NCBI RefSeq assembly: GCF_019264485.1
Contig: NZ_JAHVAA010000007.1
Location: forward strand, 151,732 to 215,731
From: Sediminibacterium sp.
Lineage (GTDB): Bacteria; Bacteroidota; Bacteroidia; Chitinophagales; Chitinophagaceae
DNA: 64,000 nucleotides
Reading direction: 5' to 3'
Shown: positions 15,171 through 22,849 of the stretch, in pieces
How positions within the stretch are numbered: the stretch's first letter is position 1
Layout of the letters: every line of letters starts with the position of its first letter
Translations under genes and position numbers: made by a program
Notes under the pieces: model-generated
What the model saw: the letters and a program-made list of their open reading frames with translations, nothing else
Database searches by the model: none
What the model was told of the DNA's origin: nothing

Positions 15171-17480
15171 TCAACGCCCTCCGGCCAGTACAATTTTGGT
15201 GGCAATTCTTTCCAATCCCTGGTCATCGCGAACCAGCACGAGGTATACACCGCTGGCTACTTTAGTTCCAAGATAATTTTTCCCGTTCCAGATGGCTTGT
15301 CCACCCAAAGCCCTTGTCTGGTAAACAAGTCTTCCATTTAACTCGGTGATTTTTACCAGTGCATTATTTACCAGTCCGCGTATGGCAATGGTTCCGTTAT
15401 AACCCGGAGGTACGGGGTTGGGAAACACCCGTATATTTTGATTGTCAACACCACCTTCTGTGGCTGTACTTCTGAAACTGCAGATGCCATTAAATGTTGC
15501 GATAAACAGTTCTCCGGTAACCGGATCAACACTCATTTTACGAACATCATTACTTAGCAGCGGACTGTTTTCTGCAGTAAAGCGATAAATAATTTTATCG
15601 CCACTGGAACTAATAAGCCATAAGCCATTTCGTGTACCTACCCATTTACGGTTGACACCATCAACTGCCATACATTGCACTACTTCATCCCTGAATAAAA
15701 GACCTGCCAGCTGATCCTGTTGAATGATGGGTTGAATGGCTTCACATCCACCTGTTCCAAAAACAGTTTCCGGACAACGGATAATACCAATACCTCTGTC
15801 TGTTCCTACCCATATAAATCCATTTTTATCTTTCAGCAGTGAATACACATTATTTGAAGGGAGATTACCATTACCCGAACCTTGTCTGTAATATTTCCAC
15901 CTGTCATCGTTCGTATTGTCAATATTTGACCCCGGGTTATAACAAAATACGCCATTGCCTTTTGGACTCATAATCCATAACTGGTCAAGATCATCAACCA
16001 CTATCTGGGCTACTGCATTTTCATTGTGTATGAAAGGGATGTTGAATGAGGTCCAGGTACTATCCTGTTTACGCACCTGTAAATTCTGAGGAGCGCCATA
16101 GTTACTTATCCATAAACGCTGGCGGCTGTCGAAAGCAAGACCACTCACACGAACGCTACCAGGGTCACCCACAGCGGCACGTAGGCTACTGTTCTGTTGT
16201 TTGAACAGTTGTATCGATGATTCCCTGAATCGAACCAGGCCACCCCCATAACTACCTGCCCATAAGCTTTTATCACGGGGGTCTTCAGTGAGTGTGATAA
16301 AATCAAAAACAGAATCAAGAACAGGGCTGTTAAAGTAACCCCTGAACGACCACCGATCGTCTTTCAACTGAAACACTCCGTCGCGGTTGTACAGATAATT
16401 CCATGCATCATTAACACTTCCGGCAGCCGCATACATGGTTGCTCCGGTGGCCAGAAGTTCGCCGGTGGCTATTCCCGGCGGGCCGTTTGGTATAAAGCGA
16501 TCAACGCTCGTCCCAAAACGCGATAACCCACCAAACCGGTCTGCTATCCAAATATTGGTATTGTCGATGATGGCCGAACGGGGGAAAGAAATAACACCAC
16601 TTTGCATGATGGTTCTTTCAACCTGACCGTTGGTATTGAGTATGATAACACGGGATGCTCCTGAATTGGTTCGCTGACAAATAAGTAAACGATTGCCACT
16701 TGCCGTTACATTCACAATGGGCCAGGCAGCATCGTGATAAAGCAGTTGCCAGTTGGCACCATTCAGTAGAAGCAATGAATCGTTTTTTTGAACAACAAGG
16801 TTATTGTTTACAGACAGGATATGCTGATAAGCACCGTCAGGTAAATTTCCTGAACCACTTGCCGATAACCAGTTCCTGTAATCGGCAAGATTGCCGGCAG
16901 AGGCGGGTGCATATTTTAAACCCTGTTCCGTAGCGGCATACCAGCGGTTATTGAAAAAACCGGTTGCATATGTTTTTACCTGCGATCCATTATTACCTAT
17001 GATCCAGGTATCTTTTATTTCAAGACGGGTAAGATCAACAAGTACTATACCCAATCCGGTTGAGAGGTAGGCTACACCATTCGTACAATAAATATGCAGT
17101 ATGGATTTGTCTCCGCTGATGGTACTTCTTTTGATATCGCTGATATTCTTAACGATACTGCCTTTCAGCAGATCAAGATTACTATTGTTATAAGCCAGCA
17201 CTAACTGTCCGTTAACATCATCCCATCCAATGGCGCTGATGCCAATATCATTGAGTCCTGTTACTTTGGAAAAACGCTCCACTTCATCTTTTTCATTGAC
17301 GGAGAAAAGAGCCTGAGTGGTGGCGCAGTATAAACGATCGCCTTTTGTTACCTGAATGGTTTGCTGATAATTAAGGTGTTCTCTCCATTGTCCGATTGGA
17401 GGGGTCTGGGCTTCGATGGTATTGAATACAATCATACAAAGCAGCCATTGAAATACAAGAGAAAGAAAGGAAGACTTCAT
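15171..17480 (-). CDS. porZ: T9SS component PorZ-like beta-propeller protein with type A sorting domain
   Basis: The 769-residue product has a signal peptide (MKSSFLSLVFQWLLCMIVFN) and then IGQWREHLNYQQTIQVTKGDRLYCAT, the characteristic opening of PorZ. Two seven-bladed propeller-like regions follow, with blades such as LWISNYG, LWIMSPKGNG, IWVGTDRGIGII and KWVGTRNGLWLI. The C-terminal 80 residues form a type A sorting domain (VFPNPVPPG...GRLVYQT...VASGVYLVLV). In Porphyromonas, PorZ sits on the cell surface in the attachment complex and delivers anionic LPS to PorU for linking to T9SS cargo. Here that role is inferred. It is convergent with the small secreted gene, five bases away. Confidence 0.85.
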   Translation of the reverse strand: MKSSFLSLVFQWLLCMIVFNTIEAQTPPIGQWREHLNYQQTIQVTKGDRLYCATTQALFSVNEKDEVERFSKVTGLNDIGISAIGWDDVNGQLVLAYNNSNLDLLKGSIVKNISDIKRSTISGDKSILHIYCTNGVAYLSTGLGIVLVDLTRLEIKDTWIIGNNGSQVKTYATGFFNNRWYAATEQGLKYAPASAGNLADYRNWLSASGSGNLPDGAYQHILSVNNNLVVQKNDSLLLLNGANWQLLYHDAAWPIVNVTASGNRLLICQRTNSGASRVIILNTNGQVERTIMQSGVISFPRSAIIDNTNIWIADRFGGLSRFGTSVDRFIPNGPPGIATGELLATGATMYAAAGSVNDAWNYLYNRDGVFQLKDDRWSFRGYFNSPVLDSVFDFITLTEDPRDKSLWAGSYGGGLVRFRESSIQLFKQQNSSLRAAVGDPGSVRVSGLAFDSRQRLWISNYGAPQNLQVRKQDSTWTSFNIPFIHNENAVAQIVVDDLDQLWIMSPKGNGVFCYNPGSNIDNTNDDRWKYYRQGSGNGNLPSNNVYSLLKDKNGFIWVGTDRGIGIIRCPETVFGTGGCEAIQPIIQQDQLAGLLFRDEVVQCMAVDGVNRKWVGTRNGLWLISSSGDKIIYRFTAENSPLLSNDVRKMSVDPVTGELFIATFNGICSFRSTATEGGVDNQNIRVFPNPVPPGYNGTIAIRGLVNNALVKITELNGRLVYQTRALGGQAIWNGKNYLGTKVASGVYLVLVRDDQGLERIATKIVLAGGR

Positions 17481-17584
17481 TTTGCGGCTAACCATTATTA
17501 AAGTTAGCAAATCTGGTATGAATGTATGACATGGTTAAACGGGGAGACTAAAAACTATTCTGTCAGGAGAGTCAAGCGAAGGTA

Positions 17585-17632
17585 TCAGGTATTTCTATCA
17601 CGAACTTCTCACAGAAAAATCAGGTATTTCTA
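17585..17632. promoter_or_regulatory. Direct repeat TCAGGTATTTCTA upstream of a small gene
   Basis: TCAGGTATTTCTA occurs at 17585-17597 and again at 17620-17632, a 35-base period. Both lie upstream of the small HTH-like gene and downstream of the porZ start. The second copy, extended to 18 bases (17614-17631), recurs exactly in inverted orientation at 36541-36558. It may be a regulator-binding element. Confidence 0.5.
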
Positions 17633-17684
17633 CGGGTTTTTTCGATCATAAAGCTTTCTATTTTGGGTGTTAAAATTATCGGCT

Positions 17685-17924
17685 ATGAAAAGCAAAAGCA
17701 GAATTGCAATTGACACTTTTAAGAAAATAGACGAACTCATTGCGAGAAAGTGTACAGGAAAACCAACTGAAATGGCTGTTAAGGTTGATTGTTCTACTAC
17801 CACCCTCTTTACTTATTTAGCGATGATGCGTAAACTGGGAGCACCGATCAGTTATAATAAATACAAGCACACTTATTATTATGAGGAGGAAGGTCGTTTT
17901 GTAATAGGCTTTATAGAAAAATAA
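17685..17924 (+). CDS. Small HTH-like protein of unknown role
   Basis: The 79-residue product reads like a short winged helix. Helix-rich residues 1-25 (RIAIDTFKKIDELIARKCTG) are followed by KPTEMAVKVDCSTTTLFTYLAMMRKLGAPISYNKYKHTYYY, which fits helix-turn-helix plus a wing. It lacks any effector domain. The ATG before KSKSRIAID was chosen; six in-frame residues upstream look like leader. Two TCAGGTATTTCTA repeats lie 53-100 bases upstream. I cannot name a family. Confidence 0.7.
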   Translation: MKSKSRIAIDTFKKIDELIARKCTGKPTEMAVKVDCSTTTLFTYLAMMRKLGAPISYNKYKHTYYYEEEGRFVIGFIEK

Positions 17925-18014
17925 ATCAGTTCAATACAACCATTGGTTGATTGAATATTTCATCTGCAGACAAGATTCCTGAACTGGATTAAAAAATAAG
18001 GGGTAGCGATTTTA

Positions 18015-18665
18015 TCAGATGCTTACAATTCCATGTTTAATGGCGAAAATAGCAAGACCAACACGTGTTTTGATATCCAGTTTTTTAAACAGGTTATCGC
18101 GGTAAGTATCTACAGTACGGGGGCTGATATGCATTTCTTCTGCAATTTCCTTATAGGTTTTATCACTGCAAATCCATTGAAGGAAAATGGTTTCATTCTC
18201 CGTTAAACTGCTCAGGGGAGAGCCATCACCCAGGAAAGAGTCTTCGTTGCTGATATAATGCATCAGTTTATCGCTCACGAGTTCGTTGATAAAGTACCCG
18301 GTATCGCGGATATTCTCCAGTGCCTGTTTAAATACTTTTGGTTTGCTGTCTTTGAGCAGATAACCACGGGCACCGTTTTTAAGCATACGTATGATGGCTA
18401 TATCGTTTTCGAGCATGCTCAGAACGAGAATACGGGTTTCCGGTAAATTGGCTTTAATCCACTCTGCCGTTTCAAAACCATCCATCATGGGCATGTTAAT
18501 GTCCAGTAATACAATGGCTGGTGGTTTATTGGTCTTTAATGCCTCAATGAACTCTTTACCGTTGCCGGCTTCCATAATTACCTTAAAGCCATCGAATGAA
18601 TTGATCATCGAGGCCAGCCCGCTGCGTAGTAATTCATGGTCGTCCACTAATGCTACAAAAGTCAT
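18015..18665 (-). CDS. NarL/FixJ-type response regulator with LuxR HTH
   Basis: The 216-residue product has a receiver domain (acid pair D8-D9, phospho-acceptor D55 in VLLDINMPMMDG, K104 in GYLLKD) and a C-terminal LuxR-type helix-turn-helix (LTENETIFLQWICSDKTYKEIAEEMHISPRTVDTYRDN, around residues 153-190). It is a DNA-binding transcription factor. The cognate kinase gene lies immediately upstream, with 15 bases between, and ends in the same transcript. The target genes are unknown; autoregulation is common. Confidence 0.95.
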   Translation of the reverse strand: MTFVALVDDHELLRSGLASMINSFDGFKVIMEAGNGKEFIEALKTNKPPAIVLLDINMPMMDGFETAEWIKANLPETRILVLSMLENDIAIIRMLKNGARGYLLKDSKPKVFKQALENIRDTGYFINELVSDKLMHYISNEDSFLGDGSPLSSLTENETIFLQWICSDKTYKEIAEEMHISPRTVDTYRDNLFKKLDIKTRVGLAIFAIKHGIVSI

Positions 18666-18680
18666 ATTAATTGGTTGGTA

Positions 18681-19457
18681 TTATTTGGATTTCGCCTGCA
18701 ATATAATAGCTGTTCCGTTTCCGGGCTCACTTTTTATATCAACAGTGGCATTTATCATTTTAGCCCGGTTAAAAATGTTCTGCAAACCAATGCCCGGACC
18801 GGCTGTTTTAAATTTCTCCATGTCAAACCCTATGCCATTATCTGTAATGGTGAGTTTGGCTTCATTCTCATTTCCTTCAATATCAACAGAAATATGGTCA
18901 GCTTTGGCATGTTTCATGATATTATTGATGATTTCCTGTACCATCCTGAACATGATCAGGTCTGTATTCTTATCGATGCCTGTGAAATTCTCCACAATCT
19001 GAAGGTCTGTTTGGTAACGACCACTTTTCTGGAGATTGCCCAGTAACTGCCTGATCGATTCTACAATACCAATATCCTGAATACGGTTGGTTTGTAAGCT
19101 ATGGCTCAGGTCCCTGAGATCTTTAATGGCTTTTCCCAGCAGATCATCCGTATGTTCCAGTTTTTCTTGATCGGCAATATCTGAAAAACTACTCATGTTT
19201 AGTCTAACCAAACTTAATACCTGCCCAATATTGTCATGAATCTCACGACTGATATGGCTGAATGTTTGTTCCTGTATCTCTAATTGCGATTTAAGGATGG
19301 TCTGCTCAAACCTGTTTTTCATTTCATCACGTTCCTGCTGATACTTTCGTTGACGGCGTAAAAAAATAAATACGATAAGCAATAAAAAAAATCCTATAAG
19401 CACCAGGAAAGCGGAAGCTATTATAATTGTGGTGAGGACGTCTTCTTGTGTCTGCAT
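18681..19457 (-). CDS. Sensor histidine kinase, HisKA_3 type
   Basis: The 258-residue product has one membrane segment (residues 9-33) and a coiled-coil stretch. The dimerisation/phosphotransfer helix has phospho-acceptor H74 in SHISREIHDNIGQVLSLVRLNM, and a HATPase domain follows with EIINNIMKHAKADHI, DNGIGFD and GPGIGLQNIFNRAKMI. There is no sizeable extracellular sensor, so the input probably comes from the membrane or from a partner. Its first 37 bases overlap the end of the membrane protein gene upstream in another frame, which suggests tight coupling and a possible sensing partner. Confidence 0.94.
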   Translation of the reverse strand: MQTQEDVLTTIIIASAFLVLIGFFLLLIVFIFLRRQRKYQQERDEMKNRFEQTILKSQLEIQEQTFSHISREIHDNIGQVLSLVRLNMSSFSDIADQEKLEHTDDLLGKAIKDLRDLSHSLQTNRIQDIGIVESIRQLLGNLQKSGRYQTDLQIVENFTGIDKNTDLIMFRMVQEIINNIMKHAKADHISVDIEGNENEAKLTITDNGIGFDMEKFKTAGPGIGLQNIFNRAKMINATVDIKSEPGNGTAIILQAKSK

Positions 19458-20071
19458 AATATAAACGCTAAACTAAAGGAACCGTATAAAATTATGTTCA
19501 AACTGTGAACAATGGATTGAAAAATAGGGATTGCTTGTTTTTTTAATGGACCGTTGGTTAAAAATTGAATCATGGCATGTATAATTACTGTTCCTAGGTA
19601 AAAAAAAAGGAGACCAGTTGCAACCCAAAAAATAGGCTTTTGTAAAAGGTTTGTATGTAAAGTGTTTGGAAGTATAGCCTCATAGAAAAAGAAACAAACA
19701 AATGTAACCATTATGAAAGAGCCTAATATATAGGTATATCTATTGTATTCATAAAACCCCTGACCAAATAACTGATTAACAATGAACGCAATAATGTAAA
19801 TAAAAAAAAGAATTTTCACCAGCCTTTTTAGATTGGGGAGTTGTAGGTTTTGATAGAATATAAAAGAGTAAAAAAAGAATTCAAACGCAAAAAAGTAATT
19901 ATATAGAATATCTTTTAGCGCACGGTCTTTCCCGATTGCATATATTTCAACTATACATGTAATCGCTAAAAAGGGGATAAAATATATATAGAATGGGTGC
20001 TTTAATAGATTTTTGAATAAAATAATGGATACAAGTAATGCGAAAAGTTCAGCGTAATTACTAATATTCAT
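19421..20071 (-). CDS. Multi-pass membrane protein, candidate sensory partner of the kinase
   Basis: The 216-residue product has about seven hydrophobic segments (for example AELFALLVSIILF, PFLAITCIVEIYAIG, LVKILFFIYIIAFIVN, YILGSFIMVTFVCFFFY, IFWVATGLLFFYLGTVIIHAMI, LNIILYGSFSLAFILC), with few charged loops. No family can be named, but the layout resembles the seven-helix sensory regions fused to kinases in other Bacteroidota. It overlaps the kinase start by 37 bases and is the first gene of the operon. The ATG at MNISNYAEL was chosen. Confidence 0.8.
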   Translation of the reverse strand: MNISNYAELFALLVSIILFKNLLKHPFYIYFIPFLAITCIVEIYAIGKDRALKDILYNYFFAFEFFFYSFIFYQNLQLPNLKRLVKILFFIYIIAFIVNQLFGQGFYEYNRYTYILGSFIMVTFVCFFFYEAILPNTLHTNLLQKPIFWVATGLLFFYLGTVIIHAMIQFLTNGPLKKQAIPIFQSIVHSLNIILYGSFSLAFILCRHKKTSSPQL

Positions 20072-20097
20072 ATAAAGCACATTAGGTATAAAAAATA

Positions 20098-20186
20098 AGC
20101 TATATCAAAAGCATGATATAGCTATTTAAATAAACTCTCTTAAAGTAGTCGGCAGTTGATTATTATACTAACTGACCGACTACTTT
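20098..20186. terminator. Two hairpins downstream of the lipoprotein gene
   Basis: One stem is AGCTATATC/GATATAGCT (20098-20123, loop 8). The other is AAAGTAGTCGG-CAGTT paired with AACTG-A-CCGACTACTTT (20142-20186), 16 pairs with one bulge. They follow the stop of the minus-strand lipoprotein gene and precede the membrane-protein/kinase operon, so they probably end transcription there. Confidence 0.65.
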
Positions 20187-20200
20187 AATCATGTATAATG

Positions 20201-20695
20201 TTATGGTACCAGTTGCCCCCCGTTCAAAAATTCCTCAACTCTAGATAATATATCTGAAATGTCTGAGTTGCGAATATTTCCTCTCGCCTGACTAGATCCT
20301 GTAAAGAAAACGGTTAGTCTACCAACTTGAGAAGGATCGTGAGCTGTTTTTTCATTGTAAACACCAAAGTTTACGGTTACACTCTTGCCACCCTTGCGTT
20401 TCAAAACAGAAAGAAAATTCTGAAGATCTTTAATGTCAAAAGTTACTGATTGAGTGTACTTAGTATTGCGGCTGTTACTAAACAGTTTTGCATATTCTGC
20501 TGCCATTGATGCAGCTGCATCCTTAGAAATCATTCCAGGAATATTTGCAGCATTTACTTCAACAGCAACTATTGATTCTTCTGATTTTGCGCTTGCCTCG
20601 TTTGTAACACCATCCTGTTCTTTCTGGCAGGCTACCAGAAGGGTGGTAACAACTGACAGCAGTAAAACTGTGCCTAAGATTTGAAACTTTTTCAT
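20201..20695 (-). CDS. Small lipoprotein of unknown function
   Basis: The 164-residue product has a lipoprotein signal (KFQILGTVLLLSVVTTLLVAC, lipid-anchored Cys23) and then a Gln/Glu/Ser-rich linker. The mature part has a helical stretch with SKDAAASMAAEYAKLF and a beta-rich region (VTFDIKDLQNFLSVL, KSVTVNFGVYNEKT, GRLTVFFTGS). No family is recognised. It stands alone between terminator hairpins and about 230 bases of AT-rich sequence with no gene. Confidence 0.75.
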   Translation of the reverse strand: MKKFQILGTVLLLSVVTTLLVACQKEQDGVTNEASAKSEESIVAVEVNAANIPGMISKDAAASMAAEYAKLFSNSRNTKYTQSVTFDIKDLQNFLSVLKRKGGKSVTVNFGVYNEKTAHDPSQVGRLTVFFTGSSQARGNIRNSDISDILSRVEEFLNGGQLVP

Positions 20696-20927
20696 CTAAT
20701 CTGTTTTTAAATAGGTTTGACCAAGGTTTGTTTGAATGGGTATTACAAGTTCTGCGATAGGGATTTATCCAATTACTTAATCCTATCATGTACAAAGTTC
20801 TGCTTTTTTTCTCAGGTTAGCACTATTTAATCACTGAATTCTGTTCCGTTTTTTCACTGAATTTTAGCACAGTGTTTTAACCGTATATTTTTAATTAGTC
20901 TTTATAATTAAATGATTATCATGATAT

Positions 20928-22121
20928 TTAGTAAGTATAATTAATGTGTTTTCTGATGTTGATAAAATTAACTAACCCTATAAAAATGAGAATAAACAAG
21001 GCAGTCAAAACAGAAAACATAGAAATATAGGGAGAAATATAGATTTGCTGACCCGCTAAAACCCTATAAGCCAGGTATTGCAACATGCAAACGATTGCAA
21101 GTGATAGTATAATAATAATGATATTGGATGGGAAAAATTGCCGCATCAAAAAACGCGATAATTGTTTGGGAGAAGCGCCCAGTGTCAGCAATAATTTTAT
21201 CTCTTCTTTACAGGAACTGATGGTTAACTGGATAAAAAGTGTAAAAATTAAAACTGCAAATAACAGCATCAGTAAACCCGTTACTCCCGAAATATTTACC
21301 ACCATCTCTACTACCTGTCTGTACCTGCTGAATCTTGTTTTATCCTGATCAGTAGCTAAGTTTTTTTCTTTCAGGTAACGTACCAAATCAGGATTGCCGG
21401 GATCTTTTGTACGAATAATTATTCTTGACGGCGCTTTATTTCCTGTAGTACCATATTGTTGATTGGCCCAGTCCATAAAAGATTGCGGAACAAGTAAGGA
21501 TGATACCCTGTCACTAAAACCAACCACCCTTCCACGCATGCTGTGTACCCCGCCATTTTCATCATAGAGGTTTACCTGAAAGAAAATCATTTTCACTACA
21601 TCCCTTGTCAGCTGCGGTAACCCCTGTGATAAAGAAAACTGAAAATTATAAATGTCTAAAAACATTCCCGGTACAATGATGGGAACGAAATTGCTTGACT
21701 CATCCCAGTACCATTCTTTTGTATTTACATCAAGGAAACTGTCGGGTACACTTTCAAACGCGATATCGGTATAAAAAGGAAACTGTGCGCTGCTGCTTTG
21801 AATGGATGCTTTAAACCGGCTACTGTGTAAAATGCCCACAGCATCGGTAAAACTTTGCGACCCTATATCCTGAATCTCGGCTTCTGAAAGGGTGGTATTT
21901 TTCAGGTTCCGGTCTGTCAGTATTTTATTAACCACAAGAAAATTGGCAATACTGTCGCGATTACCGCTTCCGCTCAATAATTCATTGTAATTGCTTTGTA
22001 ACTGAACAGCTGAAAGAATCAGTATCATGGCTATTGACAAACCAACAATGGCCATAGCAAAACGGATACGACCGGCACCGGTTTTAATGAGTTTTCGCAG
22101 CAGTATATTCAATCCTTTCAT
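20928..22121 (-). CDS. ABC transporter permease, FtsX/MacB-like
   Basis: The 397-residue product has the FtsX/MacB layout. One N-terminal membrane helix (FAMAIVGLSIAMILILSAVQLQ) is followed by a large extracytoplasmic domain (about residues 45-275) and three C-terminal helices (GVTGLLMLLFAVLIFTLFIQL, PSNIIIIILSLAIVCMLQY, MFSVLTALFILIFIGLVNF). The loop SCKEEIKLLLTLGASPKQLSRFL is the coupling region typical of these permeases. The ATPase gene directly upstream, eight bases away, is the partner. Such pairs usually power lipoprotein or envelope processes mechanically, not classical import. The substrate is unknown. Confidence 0.9.
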   Translation of the reverse strand: MKGLNILLRKLIKTGAGRIRFAMAIVGLSIAMILILSAVQLQSNYNELLSGSGNRDSIANFLVVNKILTDRNLKNTTLSEAEIQDIGSQSFTDAVGILHSSRFKASIQSSSAQFPFYTDIAFESVPDSFLDVNTKEWYWDESSNFVPIIVPGMFLDIYNFQFSLSQGLPQLTRDVVKMIFFQVNLYDENGGVHSMRGRVVGFSDRVSSLLVPQSFMDWANQQYGTTGNKAPSRIIIRTKDPGNPDLVRYLKEKNLATDQDKTRFSRYRQVVEMVVNISGVTGLLMLLFAVLIFTLFIQLTISSCKEEIKLLLTLGASPKQLSRFLMRQFFPSNIIIIILSLAIVCMLQYLAYRVLAGQQIYISPYISMFSVLTALFILIFIGLVNFINIRKHINYTY

Positions 22122-22129
22122 AAGAATCT

Positions 22130-22777
22130 TTATAAGATAAATTTCCTTGAATACGCAAAATGATCATCGTCGTGCAGATCGGTAATGATGATGCCGGCAT
22201 TTCTTTCTTTACAGGCTTCGGCAATAAGTGCAGCTGCTTTGCCGGCATTTGTTTTATCTAAATGACTAAAGGGTTCATCCATGATAAGCCATTCAAATGG
22301 CTGAACCAGTGCACGTATAATAGCCACACGTTGCTGCTCACCATAACTGCAGCGTACAGCCGGCTGATGCATGATATGCTCAACACCCAGTGCCTGCGCC
22401 ATTTCTGTGATCCGCTCTTTTTCGCAATACACAGTTTGTAAAACCCTGTTCAGTTCTATATTTTCAAATGCAGTAAGATTAGGAAACAATCGGAGATCCT
22501 GGAAAACAACACTGATTTTCTGCTGACGATAAACAGCCAGCTCTTCAGCTGCTAAACTGTTGATATCGCGTTCACCCCATTTAATGATACCCGTATAATC
22601 GGTTCTCATTTTATACAGCGAATGGATAAAAGTGGTTTTCCCTGTTCCACTTGGCGCTTTAATCTTGATCCATTCGGGGGCGGTAAATACAATATCACTG
22701 TTCCAGATACCCGATACCTGTTGCAGTAATTTTTCTTTTAATGGAACCGGTACTACTTCATGAAGCGAGATGGTCAT
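22130..22777 (-). CDS. ABC transporter ATP-binding protein with unusual signature
   Basis: The 215-residue product carries Walker A APSGTGKTT (residues 41-49), a Q-loop (VVFQDLRLFPNLTAFENIEL), a signature region reading CSYGEQQRVAIIRAL where LSGGQQQR is usual, Walker B WLIMDEPFSHLD, and an H-loop region ITDLHDDDHF. It energises the FtsX-like permease encoded next. The start at MTISLHEVVPVP is chosen because the in-frame ATG 14 residues upstream lies inside the terminator palindrome of the preceding gene. The overall length is normal for a stand-alone ATPase of this kind. Confidence 0.9.
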   Translation of the reverse strand: MTISLHEVVPVPLKEKLLQQVSGIWNSDIVFTAPEWIKIKAPSGTGKTTFIHSLYKMRTDYTGIIKWGERDINSLAAEELAVYRQQKISVVFQDLRLFPNLTAFENIELNRVLQTVYCEKERITEMAQALGVEHIMHQPAVRCSYGEQQRVAIIRALVQPFEWLIMDEPFSHLDKTNAGKAAALIAEACKERNAGIIITDLHDDDHFAYSRKFIL

Positions 22778-22804
22778 AGCCTGAATTAATTTTTCAAACC
22801 AAAG

Positions 22805-22832
22805 AAAAAGTCCTGCCATGGCAGGACTTTTT
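22805..22832. terminator. Perfect 28-bp palindromic terminator
   Basis: AAAAAGTCCTGCCA is followed directly by its reverse complement, ending in TTTTT. It lies just after the stop of the DUF4836 gene (minus strand) and upstream of the ABC ATPase gene, so it ends the DUF4836 transcript. It contains an ATG that could be mistaken for the ATPase start. Confidence 0.85.
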
Positions 22833-22849
22833 TGCTATAATAATTTCAA

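Noticed and set aside
20696..20927. Possible gene in the 230-base AT-rich gap after the permease gene
   Set aside because: No open frame with a sensible start or family match. It holds only weak symmetry (CACTG...CAGTG near 20860).
22778..22819. ATG 14 residues upstream of the ABC ATPase start
   Set aside because: It is inside the 28-bp terminator palindrome of the preceding gene, so it would not be in a normal transcript start region.
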